A stretch of 64,000 nt of DNA from JASEGV01 sp947085405 (GCA_947085405.1 CAMTWO010000019.1:38972-102971), one strand, 5' to 3'; shown: positions 52,434 to 62,693, numbered from the stretch's first letter. Numbers and translations: made by a program. The notes: generated by a model from the letters alone, not told the origin.

Positions 52434-52732
52434 AATACATCTCCTTTCTTGATAGTATCCGTAAAATATGCCGTTAATATAAAGGCATCATCAACTTTGA
52501 CTTTCACGACAACACACATATATTTCTCACCAACAGGAGTCATCAGGTAATGGCGATAAAAGAGTTCCACTTCTGAATCTATCCTCGATCTGACAACAAC
52601 ATCCGGCTGTAATAATGTTTCTGCAACCTTGTCTACTTGACCAGCCATTTCTGGATGGTCATTTTCAAAATGTCCAAAACGTTCCTCGCTAATGCGAACA
52701 TTCCTATCATTGAAATCCTTGAACAATCTCAT
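52418..52732 (-). CDS. Small BECR-like nuclease, probable toxin
   Basis: 104 aa from ATG 52732 (MRLFKDFNDRNVRISEERFG), with GGAAATGG upstream; the frame stays open to 52816 but the extra 28 residues look non-coding. HFENDHPEMAGQVDKVAETL, LQPDVVVRSRIDSEVELFYR and MCVVVKVKVDDAFILTAYFT, then DTIKKGDVLW match small phage Barnase-EndoU-ColicinE5/D-RelE-like (PBECR-type) nuclease proteins. Upstream of and overlapping DUF2283; together a toxin-antitoxin-like pair. Activity is inferred. Confidence 0.75.
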   Translation of the reverse strand: MRLFKDFNDRNVRISEERFGHFENDHPEMAGQVDKVAETLLQPDVVVRSRIDSEVELFYRHYLMTPVGEKYMCVVVKVKVDDAFILTAYFTDTIKKGDVLWKEQ

Positions 52733-52914
52733 TTTATAAAACCATTTCCATAAATTTCTCCACAAGAAACATGTTGCGTAATTTCTTCCAAAAATAACGC
52801 AAACCGACTTTGGCATATTAAGCGAGTTTTAACGGTGTTCATATCAGCGTCGTATTTTTGTGCCGAAGGCATCTTCCAACGGAATCCCCTAGGGACATTA
52901 TGGACTTGTTAGAT

Positions 52915-52949
52915 CCGCCAAATGCCGAAGGCATGCCCTTGGCAGGCGG
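52915..52949 (+). repeat. 35-bp dispersed repeat, second copy
   Basis: CCGCCAAATGCCGAAGGCAT continuing to GGCAGGCGG; same unit as 26035-26069 with about four differences. Lies at the far edge of the toxin-antitoxin insert. Confidence 0.75.
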
Positions 52950-52961
52950 ATGCCGCACGGT

Positions 52962-53087
52962 TAATTCAGAACGTTTTAAAACGTTTTACGTTTTTTACGT
53001 TCTTTAATTTTCTTCTATCCCACCAGACCAATCAAACGGCTTGGGTAAAATTAATAAGATTTGTTTTAAATAGCAACTCAAATCCAC
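52962..53087 (-). repeat. Direct repeat flanking the DUF2283 toxin-antitoxin insert, copy 2
   Basis: 126 bp immediately after the MFS gene end. Pair of 51935-52077. The first 65 bases, including the palindrome AACGTTTTAAAACGTT, are identical. Confidence 0.85.
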
Positions 53088-53100
53088 ATTCTAATATAAC

Positions 53101-54336
53101 TTATCGGATACTGTACTTCTTTTTCAGAATCAAAGTTAGGATTAGTCCCAACCCAGCCATTATACCAGCGGCAATAAATGCAGGAGAATAACTTCCGGTT
53201 GAATCAAACAACCACGAACCGGCTATCGAAGCAATAGCACCGGTACCAAAAGCAGTATAAACAATGCCGTAATTATATCCAAGATGCTTAGTCCCGAAAG
53301 TTCTAGCCGTCAAATTTGGGAAGAGAGCCATGCTCGCAGCAAAACCCCAGCCTAATATGCCAGACGAAACATATAATGCCAATTGATTTATTGCAAAAAC
53401 AGGAAATAAGAAAAGCGTTAACGTTTGAAGTATATAAGTTATAGATAGCACACGAAGAACCCCAAACTTGTCGCCTAAAAATCCGGCTAATGGTCTTCCC
53501 AATCCATTCAATAGTGCAAAAATTGATAATGCCAATGCAGCATTTACAGGAGTAAGCCCTACAATCTTTTCGCCATAAGGAAGAATAAGCGTAAGACAAA
53601 TAAATCCTCCAAAAAGAATTAATGCAAATATGGGCCAAATAAACCAAAATATTGGGTTTTTCAGCATTTCGGCGGGTGTGGCTTGATGCAATGTTATTGC
53701 AGCTTTTTTTTCGAGATCGCTCGGTTTCCAGTTTTCAGGCACCCACCCCTCGGGTGGATTTCTTGTCAGCCACGATGCAAAAAGACAAACCGATGAAGTG
53801 ATAATCGCTAATATAAAAAATGTCTGTTCGATGCCGTATTCAGGAATTAAAACTTTTGCCTTTAGAGGAGCCCAAACCACAGCCGACAAACCCATTCCGG
53901 TAACAGAAAATGCTATTGCTAATCCGGGAAAATCGGGGAGCCATTTTCTGGATGGTGGAATTGCACAAGCGTACGCAATACCACCGGCTGTTCCACCCAA
54001 CAATCCGTACGTTAGCACAAGCCACCATGTATATGGGAAATAGCCGACTAATGATACCAAACTATATGATATAAGAAATAAAACAGCTGCTATAACTCCG
54101 GTCTTTCTTGGACCAATTTTGTCTTGAAGTTTTCCAGCCGGGACCATCATCAGGGCTGACATTAGTATAAAAACGAGAAAAGGTAAATTGACTTCAGTTT
54201 TCGTCCATCCAAATTGTTCGCCCATTGGACTTCTGAAGGCGCTCCATGCATAAGCAATACCTACCATTAGTGTAAATAAAAATCCGGCAAACGGAATGCT
54301 CCATCTTGTTAGTACGTACTTGTTGTTCTTGTTCAT
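53101..54336 (-). CDS. MFS transporter, OFA (oxalate/formate antiporter-like) family
   Basis: 411 aa, twelve transmembrane helices. IPFAGFLFTLMVGIAYAWSAF, FGWTKTEVNLPF, GKLQDKIGPRKTGVIAA, GGTAGGIAYACAIPPSRKWLPDFPGLAIA and NGLGRPLAGFLGDKFG are OFA family landmarks. Carries monocarboxylates or formate/oxalate in characterised members; the substrate here is unknown. No partner gene adjacent. Confidence 0.9.
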   Translation of the reverse strand: MNKNNKYVLTRWSIPFAGFLFTLMVGIAYAWSAFRSPMGEQFGWTKTEVNLPFLVFILMSALMMVPAGKLQDKIGPRKTGVIAAVLFLISYSLVSLVGYFPYTWWLVLTYGLLGGTAGGIAYACAIPPSRKWLPDFPGLAIAFSVTGMGLSAVVWAPLKAKVLIPEYGIEQTFFILAIITSSVCLFASWLTRNPPEGWVPENWKPSDLEKKAAITLHQATPAEMLKNPIFWFIWPIFALILFGGFICLTLILPYGEKIVGLTPVNAALALSIFALLNGLGRPLAGFLGDKFGVLRVLSITYILQTLTLFLFPVFAINQLALYVSSGILGWGFAASMALFPNLTARTFGTKHLGYNYGIVYTAFGTGAIASIAGSWLFDSTGSYSPAFIAAGIMAGLGLILTLILKKKYSIR

Positions 54337-54447
54337 ATTTCATATTCGGTTTATATTAATAATTTTTATCAATATAAGTAAGGATATTGGTATTGTCAAG
54401 GATTTTTTCCGCCATTTTTAATGGCAAGTTTTTATTTATATTTTAAC

Positions 54448-55190
54448 ATGAAAACAATCAAAATATTTTATCTTGCTTTATTTTTAATTAGTCTGCCAGT
54501 GTTTCCTCAAATCGAGGAATCCGAAGTTGAAATATTTTTTCAACCGGAATACTAACTCAGCGGCAGTATTGAAAGCTTCCGGTTATCGTGTCCGCTCGAA
54601 CGATGTTAATTATCCATACAGGCAGGAGAATAATTTTCTTTACTTAACAGGCAAAGATGAATTCGTTTTTCAAAAAGGGATGTTCCAACAAATATTCCAG
54701 AAAATTCTACCATCAATTAAAACTCTTTACATCTCATCTCCCGACCTCGGTGTTGTGAACGATTGGTTGAATGATAAAAATTATATTAGTGAACGTACTG
54801 CCCGGAAAGAGCTTAAACAAAAATATCAAACCTATAGTTGCAAAATTACGTGAGATAAAATCGGAGATTGAAGTTGAATTGATAAAAAAAGCTATTCAAA
54901 TAACAGGCGATGGAATAAAACGAGCCTCTACACTTTGCAAACCTGAAATGTTTGAGTATGAACTTCAAGCCGCCATCGAGTATGAGATGCTAAAACAAGG
55001 TGCTGCCGGTCCAGGTTTTCCATCAATAATTGGCTCAGGGAATAATTCTCTGATGGAGTATAATGCCTATACAGCAGATATCACACGAACGATTCCCGTC
55101 TCCGGAAAATTTACCAAAGCCCAGAAGGAAATTTACAATGTTGTTTTAGAAACACAAAAGGAAGTAATCAATATCCTAAAAATCCTTTAA
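54448..55190 (+). pseudogene. Xaa-Pro aminopeptidase (aminopeptidase P), frameshifted and deleted
   Basis: Three frames in turn: a signal peptide MKTIKIFYLALFLISLPVFP (frame of 54448), the AMP N-domain KASGYRVRSNDVNYPYRQEN, NFLYLTG (frame of 54527), and the peptidase part KLREIKSEIEVELIKKAIQI, GSGNNSLMEYNAYTADITRT (frame of 54771). Between GSGNNS and YTADITRT about 25-30 residues, including metal ligands, are missing, and the C-terminal half is absent. Non-functional remnant. Confidence 0.85.
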
Positions 55191-55491
55191 ATTAATTAAA
55201 ATAGCCCATTTTGCAATACCCTTATTTGTTTATGTTTAGATGAAAATGTTGATTTTTTTATTTAAATGTTGACAATAAGTCTTTGTTTTGTTATATTCTA
55301 ACCGGTATAATAAAAATGCTTCATCTGATTCTAAATAATTTGTTGCATTCTCTCAGCACAAATCTAATCTTGTTCAGCCCGCCTTCACGGGCACGCACGA
55401 GCGAGTTTGGCAATGTTTTATTTCTATATGAGTTGATGAACTGAAAATAGGTCTCCATATATCGCTCGTTCTTGTTGGAATCGCACTGACC

Positions 55492-58371
55492 TTGATGAAT
55501 AGCGATGTCATTGCACAAAGCGCTGCGAACTATATACCCGCAAGGACAACTGGAATAACATATAGTTCGATTGCAGTATCAGGTACGAGTTTCGCTGGTT
55601 GGCGGAATGGCACAGATCTCGATGACAATAGAAGTGGATTCACACCAATCGGGTTTTCATTCTACTATCTGGGTACTTCTTACACATCTTTTAATATATC
55701 CACAAATGGTTTCATCGATTTATCATCATCAACAGCCATTGGTAATGGGACTGGAGCATACGGATACGTAAACACACAATTCAGTGCAACAGGTGGAACA
55801 CTATTAACATTAGCTCCATTGTATGATGATCTAACCGCACCGCTTGCCGGTGGTTCACTTGCAGGCAATTTCAAGTATTTAACCACAGGTTCTGCACCTA
55901 ACAGAGTTTTAACTGTTGAATGGATAGATATGGATTTTTACGGTAACGCAACGCCCAGTCTGAATTACCAAGTTAAATTATACGAAGCGACTGGTGTTAT
56001 ACAATTCATATATGGTACAATGGTTGCAGGTACCGCCACTTACACTTACACATGCGGAATGAATGCTTCAACAATGGCTGCAACTCCAACGACAGCGCAA
56101 CTTTTAACTCAGCAAACTGCAAACACTGCAACATTTAGTAACACTCCACAGAACTCATTAGCAACAGTACCTGCCACAAATACGATGTTAACATTCACTC
56201 CTCCGGCTGGAACTCCTGCTGCACCTATATCGATGACCTTCACGAGCGTTACTCAGACCAGTATGACGGTAAATTGGAGGGACAATTCTACCACTGAAAC
56301 TTTTTTTATTGTTAATCGAGCTACAGCTCCCGGCGGACCATTTTCTCAGGTTGGAACAGTTACTTCAACCACAATGGCTTCAACAGGAACCTTATACTCA
56401 TTTGCAAATACATCTTTAACTCCAAGTACTACATATTATTTTCAGATAGCTGCGGCAAATGAAGGCACTCCTCCATCTTCTGATTTAGCGGGTAACCAAA
56501 GCACTCTTGCAGCTGGTAATATTATTTCTAATGGAACAGGAGGCGGTAGTTGGAACACTACAACAACATGGGTAGGCGGAGTTGTACCGACCAATACCAA
56601 TAATGTTACAATTGTTAACGGTGATATCGTAACTATCGATGCCAATGCCGCTTGCGTAAATCTCAATGTCAACGGTACCCTGAATATTGGAAACAACAAC
56701 ACAGCCCGAACGGTTACTGTAAGCGGAAATATAAATGTCAGTAATACTGGCGTAGTTCAAGTTTTAAATACATCGAACACAGCGCATACACTTAATTGCG
56801 GCGGGAACATAACAAACAACGGCACGTTTAATCTTGCTCCGGATGCAAATAGTTTCTGCAATACGATATTTAATCGGTTCGGTAACCAGACTGTAAGTGG
56901 AAATGGTGGAACATCCCGTTTTAATCTTATCACACTAAACATGGGAACGAGTAAAAGCAATGTGTTAGAAGTTTCATCCACAAGTTTCTTGGTGCCAACC
57001 CCATTTCTTACATTGACAAACGGGACCTTCAAGCTCTCGACGAATGTAACAATCGTTCCATTTGCCGCCGATCCTAACATTCCCTCCACGGCTAGTTTAT
57101 GGATAAATGGTGGGACAGTGAACAGCGGCAATTTCAATTGGACATTCAGTGGACTTATCCGGGTTTCAAACGGAACATTAAACATAGGGAATACTGCTGA
57201 TAACCAGATACTTTCAAACGCCGGTGAAATCATCATTGATGGTGGGGCACTCAACATAGCTGGTAGATTCAGCAGGTTAGCAGGTTCACCTGTTAACTTC
57301 ACTATGACCGACGGTACACTTACTGTCCCGACCGTTTCATCAACCAGCACCACAATTCCCCCGTTCATAATCGATAATGTTGGTTCTTCGTTCACAATGT
57401 CGGGAGGTCTTATCGTCATACGGCGAGAAGGTGGAACTGGGGCGCAGGATTTAGGATACACGAACCTTGCAGGTACACACAACGTTACCGGTGGAACACT
57501 CCAGATTGGGGATGCTTCAACACCTGTGATTCAAACTATGTCTATTAATACAGTCGTTCCTATACACAACTTCACAGTGAACGGGACCAATTCGCCAACG
57601 GCAATTCTACAAACCAATTCATTGATAGTAAACAACTCTCTTTCAATTGCCACCGGTGGTACTCTTAATGCTAATAATTTCAATATCGTTCTGGCCGGCG
57701 ATTGGTCGAATAACGGTGCTTTTTCTGCGGGAACTGGAACTGTAACTATGAACAGCAATGGCACCCAATCAATAAGCGGTTCATCTACTACAAGTTTCAA
57801 CAATCTCACAATTTCAAACACAAGTACTACAACGCTTATAAGTGATATCACAAATATAAATGGGATGTTTACTCTGAACGGCAGTTTTACTGTAAGTTTT
57901 AATACATTAGTATTATATGGATCAACAAGCGGTAGTGGGATTTTGACGAGTGGAACGACAGGTACAGTAAATTACGCACAAGCATCAGCCGGTCAACCGG
58001 TGATTACCGCCAATTATGGCAACCTGATATTCAGTAATTTTAATAAATTACTTCCCAATAACACAGTAAGAATCGCGGGAGTATTTACACCGGGTTTGGC
58101 TACTGGTCATACTATTACCGGTAATACAATCGAGTTTAACGGTGGAGCGCAAACAATCCCAAGTTTCAATGGTGCTACCGGTTACAACAATATTGTCTTA
58201 AGTGGAAATGGTTTGAAATCAATTCTTAGCCCAATTACAGCAACCGGAAACTTTACTATAACCACCGGAGCAAGCGTTACAATTAATAATAGTGTTACAG
58301 TTCAGGTGAACGGCGATGTTGTGAACGCCGGTTCGCTCACGAACATCGGTAATATAAATTCAGGAAATTAA
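55492..58371 (+). CDS. Surface protein: fibronectin III, G8-like and beta-helix repeats, no sorting domain
   Basis: 959 aa from TTG 55492, but a signal-like segment (LHISLVLVGIALTLMNSDVIAQS) continues upstream in frame to a stop near 55427 without any ATG, GTG or TTG, so the true start is unclear. Order: a beta-sandwich (GITYSSIAVSGTSFAGWRNG), FN3 (about 245-340, MTFTSVTQTSMTVNWRD), G8-like region (SWNTTTTWVGGVVPTNTNNV), then beta-helix repeats to the end. Last residues are GSLTNIGNINSGN, without a T9SS domain. First of three adjacent related genes. Confidence 0.8.
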   Translation: MMNSDVIAQSAANYIPARTTGITYSSIAVSGTSFAGWRNGTDLDDNRSGFTPIGFSFYYLGTSYTSFNISTNGFIDLSSSTAIGNGTGAYGYVNTQFSATGGTLLTLAPLYDDLTAPLAGGSLAGNFKYLTTGSAPNRVLTVEWIDMDFYGNATPSLNYQVKLYEATGVIQFIYGTMVAGTATYTYTCGMNASTMAATPTTAQLLTQQTANTATFSNTPQNSLATVPATNTMLTFTPPAGTPAAPISMTFTSVTQTSMTVNWRDNSTTETFFIVNRATAPGGPFSQVGTVTSTTMASTGTLYSFANTSLTPSTTYYFQIAAANEGTPPSSDLAGNQSTLAAGNIISNGTGGGSWNTTTTWVGGVVPTNTNNVTIVNGDIVTIDANAACVNLNVNGTLNIGNNNTARTVTVSGNINVSNTGVVQVLNTSNTAHTLNCGGNITNNGTFNLAPDANSFCNTIFNRFGNQTVSGNGGTSRFNLITLNMGTSKSNVLEVSSTSFLVPTPFLTLTNGTFKLSTNVTIVPFAADPNIPSTASLWINGGTVNSGNFNWTFSGLIRVSNGTLNIGNTADNQILSNAGEIIIDGGALNIAGRFSRLAGSPVNFTMTDGTLTVPTVSSTSTTIPPFIIDNVGSSFTMSGGLIVIRREGGTGAQDLGYTNLAGTHNVTGGTLQIGDASTPVIQTMSINTVVPIHNFTVNGTNSPTAILQTNSLIVNNSLSIATGGTLNANNFNIVLAGDWSNNGAFSAGTGTVTMNSNGTQSISGSSTTSFNNLTISNTSTTTLISDITNINGMFTLNGSFTVSFNTLVLYGSTSGSGILTSGTTGTVNYAQASAGQPVITANYGNLIFSNFNKLLPNNTVRIAGVFTPGLATGHTITGNTIEFNGGAQTIPSFNGATGYNNIVLSGNGLKSILSPITATGNFTITTGASVTINNSVTVQVNGDVVNAGSLTNIGNINSGN

Positions 58372-58445
58372 AGAAAGGATAAATGACTTTTGTTGTTTAT
58401 CAATAATAAAAAATAACTAAATAATAATTAAAAAGGAGCAATGTC

Positions 58446-60017
58446 ATGTTTAAATCATTTCTATTTGTTATCGTCGCATTATTTGTGGTAGTTGGCGTAA
58501 CTTTCAGCCAAAATCTGGTTATCCAGGCGGGCAGCAGTTTTACAGGTTCCGGTACTTATAATGTTAGAGGGAACATTAATAATGCTGAAGCGAAATCAAT
58601 CGGCGGTACAGTCAATCTGGTTGGTACCGATCAAAGCATCGGTGCTACCGGTGCTTTAACGTTTGAGACTTTAAATTCATTGGGTTCAAATTCAAAAACT
58701 CAAAATGTAATTGTAAACGTATCGAATGCTTTCGCCATTGGTGGTACAAGCAACTTTGATGTGAACGGACAAACACTGAATCTCGATGGAACAGCAAGCC
58801 GCACAACCGGCACATTCACAGCCAACGGCGGCGGCAGCACAGTTAATTATCGTGGAAACGTAGGTTCACAAACTATCGTCGATGCAACTTACACAAACCT
58901 TAACCTATCAAATGCCGCTGCAAAGAACTTGCAGGGTGCAGTTGTTGCCGGTACAATGACACATGCCGGTGGCGACCTCACAGTGGATCAAAATCTTTCT
59001 ATAAATACATCGGGTACATTAGCGACCATAACTAACGTTACTGCCGGTCGGACACTAACTTTTGGTTCAGGTGCAAGCAGTGTTAACACATTGTCGGCAG
59101 TAGCAGCAACCGGAAATCTTGTGAACGGTTCAGGTGCATTAACAATCAGCACATTGAGTGGCAACGCGGGTACAATTACAGCAGCGGCAAACGGCGGAAC
59201 GATGTCGTTTACTAATTCTGCAACAAACGCTGGTAACATAACAGGAGGAACAGGATTAGTAAGTTTCGCAAACACACTTGACCACAGCACAGGAACTGTT
59301 ACGGCAGGAAACGGCGGAGTACAGTTTGACGGTAACCTCACAGTAAATTCGGGAAATGTAACAGCCGGAACAGGTGCCAATCTCGACTTTAATGCAAACG
59401 TAAGCAACGCCGGAACAATATCGTTGACCGGAACAGGAACAGCCACATTTGCAGGCAGTTTCACAGCTCAAACCGGAACTGTTAACCTCGCAATCGGTTC
59501 TACATGGACTTACGACGGCGGCAATCAAGATGTAGCAGGCGGTGGACTCGGTGTAACTTATGGTAACCTTGTGATGGCAGGAACTGCAAGCAGCGTTAAA
59601 ACGGCATTAGGTGATATTACGGTTAATGGCGGTTTCACAAATTCCCCAACTTTAACTACGAATATGAGAACCTATGGTTTGATATTAAACGGTTCAAGAA
59701 CAAATGCTAATGCTTTGATGCAATTTGCCGGTTTAAACAATGGTGTAGTTTTCAGCGATGGCACAGTTGAATACAACGGTACGTTAGGCGATGCGGCTTC
59801 ACAATCAATTGCAGCCGGTACTTATCTTAATCTTTTATTCAACAATAACGCGCCGAAAAATATTCTCAGCGGAACTACTGTTCGCACAACAGGAAACTTG
59901 GATATCAACTCAGGTGTTACAACGAACATCCAAAACACAGGTAACCTACAAGTCGATCTAAACCTGACGAACGCCGGAACAGTCAACAACGACGGTACTG
60001 TTCAGATTGGCGACTAA
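58446..60017 (+). CDS. Secreted beta-helix repeat protein
   Basis: 523 aa. Ribosome site AAGGAG and ATG 58446; signal peptide MFKSFLFVIVALFVVVGVTFSQ. The rest is low-complexity N/G/T-rich beta-helix with units such as SQTIVDATYTNLNLSNAAAK and SQSIAAGTYLNLLFNNNAPK, the same unit as in both neighbours. No sorting domain; ends GTVNNDGTVQIGD. Probably an extracellular adhesin-like filament or matrix protein. Confidence 0.85.
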   Translation: MFKSFLFVIVALFVVVGVTFSQNLVIQAGSSFTGSGTYNVRGNINNAEAKSIGGTVNLVGTDQSIGATGALTFETLNSLGSNSKTQNVIVNVSNAFAIGGTSNFDVNGQTLNLDGTASRTTGTFTANGGGSTVNYRGNVGSQTIVDATYTNLNLSNAAAKNLQGAVVAGTMTHAGGDLTVDQNLSINTSGTLATITNVTAGRTLTFGSGASSVNTLSAVAATGNLVNGSGALTISTLSGNAGTITAAANGGTMSFTNSATNAGNITGGTGLVSFANTLDHSTGTVTAGNGGVQFDGNLTVNSGNVTAGTGANLDFNANVSNAGTISLTGTGTATFAGSFTAQTGTVNLAIGSTWTYDGGNQDVAGGGLGVTYGNLVMAGTASSVKTALGDITVNGGFTNSPTLTTNMRTYGLILNGSRTNANALMQFAGLNNGVVFSDGTVEYNGTLGDAASQSIAAGTYLNLLFNNNAPKNILSGTTVRTTGNLDINSGVTTNIQNTGNLQVDLNLTNAGTVNNDGTVQIGD

Positions 60018-60380
60018 CTTTTATGAATGATTTCTTTTTGGAATAGCGTTTACTTCCACGAAGAACTCAATAAAAGTTTTATTGGACACTCTCGGAGATG
60101 TCGGCATTACTGTATGTCGGAATATCTCTCAATGGTAACGCACTATTATGTATGGTACTGATGCATTCTGCTGTTTACGGAATGAGAACGGATTTAATCG
60201 CTTGCGATTTTGCTCCTTCGCAATGCGATTTATCCACTCGGCTTCGAGATGGTATCGAGAAGCAGCGGAATTTTATACCCGGAGGTGTGTTTTGCCCTAC
60301 ACACCTTCAGGCAATTTATGGTACGAAGATAAATCAATATGATTATTCAAAGCAAAATATATCTCGCAAAAAATAAAAAG
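60018..60380 (+). other. Intergenic region without recognisable gene
   Basis: 363 bases. Contains an open stretch of about 35 codons near 60148-60340 with no known motif and some G/C-rich palindromic words (AATCGCTTGCGATT, TTCGAGATGGTATCGAGAAG). May hold a decayed gene; nothing can be named. Confidence 0.4.
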
Positions 60381-62690
60381 ATGAAACGGGAAAAGTTATC
60401 CCTTTTCTTCCTTTCTTTATTTTTGTTGTTCGCATCATATACTGACGCGCAGGATTTATTAAATTCCGGAACGATAAATAACTCAGGTACATTTCGTGTA
60501 AAAAACAGAGTTACAGGTCTTACAACTCCAATCGGTGGTGTCTTCGATTATTTCGGTGCAAGTCAGACAGTGCCGGCAGTACAATATAGAGATTTATTAC
60601 TAACAGGTTCGGGTATCAAACAAACTGCGGGGGGCAATTATTCGGTTACAAACAATGTACATATTGGCAGTGCAGTTACATTAAAAGTTGAAACCGGCTC
60701 GGTGCTGCATTTGGGAGGAGAACTTTTTGAGGATGGATATCTCAGCGGCAGTATTCAGAAGACGGTTGATATTTCAGGTGCAACAACCTCATCCGATTTC
60801 GGGAACATCGGCGCTACGATTATTTTTAGTGGCGCAACTCCGGGTAGTACTTCGGTTACCCGTACTTCGGGCATCACACAATCGGGAAATGGTTTTGAAT
60901 CGACATTGCGATATTATGATATTGTTACGAATGGAAATAATACCGCAACTGCAAATTTAGTTTTAAAATATTCTGACAACGAACTGAACGGTAACGACCC
61001 TGCAAAATTACTTCTATGGAAATCTGTCGATGGCGGACAAACATGGAGAGTTCAGGGTGGAGCCGTTGACGTTGCCGCACGGACAATCACAAAATCGGGT
61101 ATCAATCCATTTGGTCGCTGGACCTTTTCGGATTCATTACATCCACTTGGTGTGTTACGGCCTATGGGTATTCTTGCTCTTGCTTCAGGAAATAACCAGA
61201 GCCAGCCAATTAATACAACACTTCAGCCCTTTATAGTTCGTGTTACTGATTCTTCCGGGATTGCTTTGGTTGGCGAAAATGTCATCTTCGATATTGTCCA
61301 AATTCCATCAGGCACAATCGGACATGTTTTAAGCAGGACAACAGTACAAACCGATTCAAACGGTCTTGCATCGACAACATTAACATTAGGCAATAAAGTT
61401 GGTGTATATTCCGTTGCAGCAACCATCGCTGGTGTAAATAATAATCCAATTATATTTTATTCATCGGCTCACTCGGGTTCGGCTGCGAGCTTGTTATTCG
61501 TCTCCGGAAATAATCAAACTCAACAAATCGGAACGACTCTTGCAAATCCATTTAAGCTACGAGTTATTGATGCGGGAGGAAATTTTGTAAGGGGAATAAA
61601 TGTAGTGTTCAATATTTCGCGGACTCCTCTTAACGCAGTCGGGCAAACATTAATTAACGCAAACCCGATTACAGATTCTCTCGGCGAAGCTTCGGTTCAC
61701 TTGAAACTCGGCAGCAAAGTCGGAAATTATAGAGTCAGTGCAAGCGTTCAAGGATTGCCAGGAAGTTCAGTGGTTTTTGAGGCGGCTGCGACGGCATTTC
61801 TTGCAGACGCAAATAACGATGGAAATGCGAATATCGGTGATCTAACTACGGTAATTGATAAAGTTTTGGATCGAATAGAATTCTCGCCCGAAAACTTTAC
61901 ACGTGCAGATGTAGATTCGAATAATACAATTGACGTTCGCGATGCGGTAATTATTTTAGGAGGATTGCTGCAGGGGCGTTGGGATAGTTCAGTAACATCA
62001 ATAAAATTCAATAAATCTTCATCAAGCTTATTCACAGGTGAATTCGAAATTACACCACAAGGTTTACGTTTTAACCTCACTAACGATTCTCCTGTGAAGG
62101 GAATCCAAATTGCGTTGAGGTTGAAAAATCAGTTAACAATTACACAACCCGACCTCGTGTTCAATCGTGCTAAACACATGCAAATACCGGTTCAAAGTAG
62201 TGATAATATTGTTCGAATCGTTGTTTACAATAACGAAAATGAAACTGTAAGTGCCGGCAGCGGATCGATATTCAGGTTACCTTTAACAAATATTAAACTT
62301 GATGACTTCGAGATTGTGTATGTTATAGTAAGTACTCCAACAAACGATGGTGTTCAAATTCCGGCACAGAAAGTTGTGGCTCCATCGGGTAAATATCCGG
62401 AAACATTTGCACTCGAGCAGAATTATCCGAATCCCTTCAACGGTGAAACTAATATACGCTTTCACATACCCGATGTAACCGGGAATAATGCAAATATTCT
62501 TGTGCAAATTTTCGACCTCTCGGGTAAAAACATCTGCACACTTATTAAAGGTGATTTTGAAGGTGGAATATATACCTACACGTGGAATGGAACTAACAAT
62601 GATGGGAAGCAGGTTTCTTCAGGTGTATATATATATCGCATGCAAACAAGCGATGCCACATTCACGAAGCGAATGATGCTTATTAAGTGA
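60381..62690 (+). CDS. Surface protein with beta-helix, Ig-like, dockerin, cohesin-like and T9SS domains
   Basis: 769 aa from ATG 60381 (MKREKLSLFFLSLFLLFASY to DAQ signal). N terminus LLNSGTINNSGTFRVKNRVT continues the beta-helix motif of the two upstream genes. Then two invasin-type Ig-like domains (LALASGNNQSQPINTTLQPF and LLFVSGNNQTQQIGTTLANP), a dockerin type I pair (DANNDGNANIGDLTTVID and DVDSNNTIDVRDAVIILGG, with Ca-binding D/N residues), a cohesin-like domain (LRFNLTNDSPVKGIQIALRL), and T9SS sorting (LEQNYPNPFNGETNIRF to MMLIK). Only gene of the three with a sorting signal. Confidence 0.85.
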   Translation: MKREKLSLFFLSLFLLFASYTDAQDLLNSGTINNSGTFRVKNRVTGLTTPIGGVFDYFGASQTVPAVQYRDLLLTGSGIKQTAGGNYSVTNNVHIGSAVTLKVETGSVLHLGGELFEDGYLSGSIQKTVDISGATTSSDFGNIGATIIFSGATPGSTSVTRTSGITQSGNGFESTLRYYDIVTNGNNTATANLVLKYSDNELNGNDPAKLLLWKSVDGGQTWRVQGGAVDVAARTITKSGINPFGRWTFSDSLHPLGVLRPMGILALASGNNQSQPINTTLQPFIVRVTDSSGIALVGENVIFDIVQIPSGTIGHVLSRTTVQTDSNGLASTTLTLGNKVGVYSVAATIAGVNNNPIIFYSSAHSGSAASLLFVSGNNQTQQIGTTLANPFKLRVIDAGGNFVRGINVVFNISRTPLNAVGQTLINANPITDSLGEASVHLKLGSKVGNYRVSASVQGLPGSSVVFEAAATAFLADANNDGNANIGDLTTVIDKVLDRIEFSPENFTRADVDSNNTIDVRDAVIILGGLLQGRWDSSVTSIKFNKSSSSLFTGEFEITPQGLRFNLTNDSPVKGIQIALRLKNQLTITQPDLVFNRAKHMQIPVQSSDNIVRIVVYNNENETVSAGSGSIFRLPLTNIKLDDFEIVYVIVSTPTNDGVQIPAQKVVAPSGKYPETFALEQNYPNPFNGETNIRFHIPDVTGNNANILVQIFDLSGKNICTLIKGDFEGGIYTYTWNGTNNDGKQVSSGVYIYRMQTSDATFTKRMMLIK

Positions 62691-62693
62691 TGA

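Noticed and set aside
52733..52816. N-terminal extension of the BECR-like nuclease to 52816
   Set aside because: The extra 28 residues are rich in W, C and F without family match, while ATG 52732 has a ribosome site.
56757..57482. 241-aa open frame antisense to the first beta-helix gene (similar ones at 57531-57851 and 58988-59464)
   Set aside because: Low-complexity shadows of N/G/T-rich repeats on the other strand; no ribosome site or domain.
55492..60017. CRISPR-like impression from repeated short words
   Set aside because: The words are degenerate protein-coding repeats in frame, not identical repeats with regular unique spacers.
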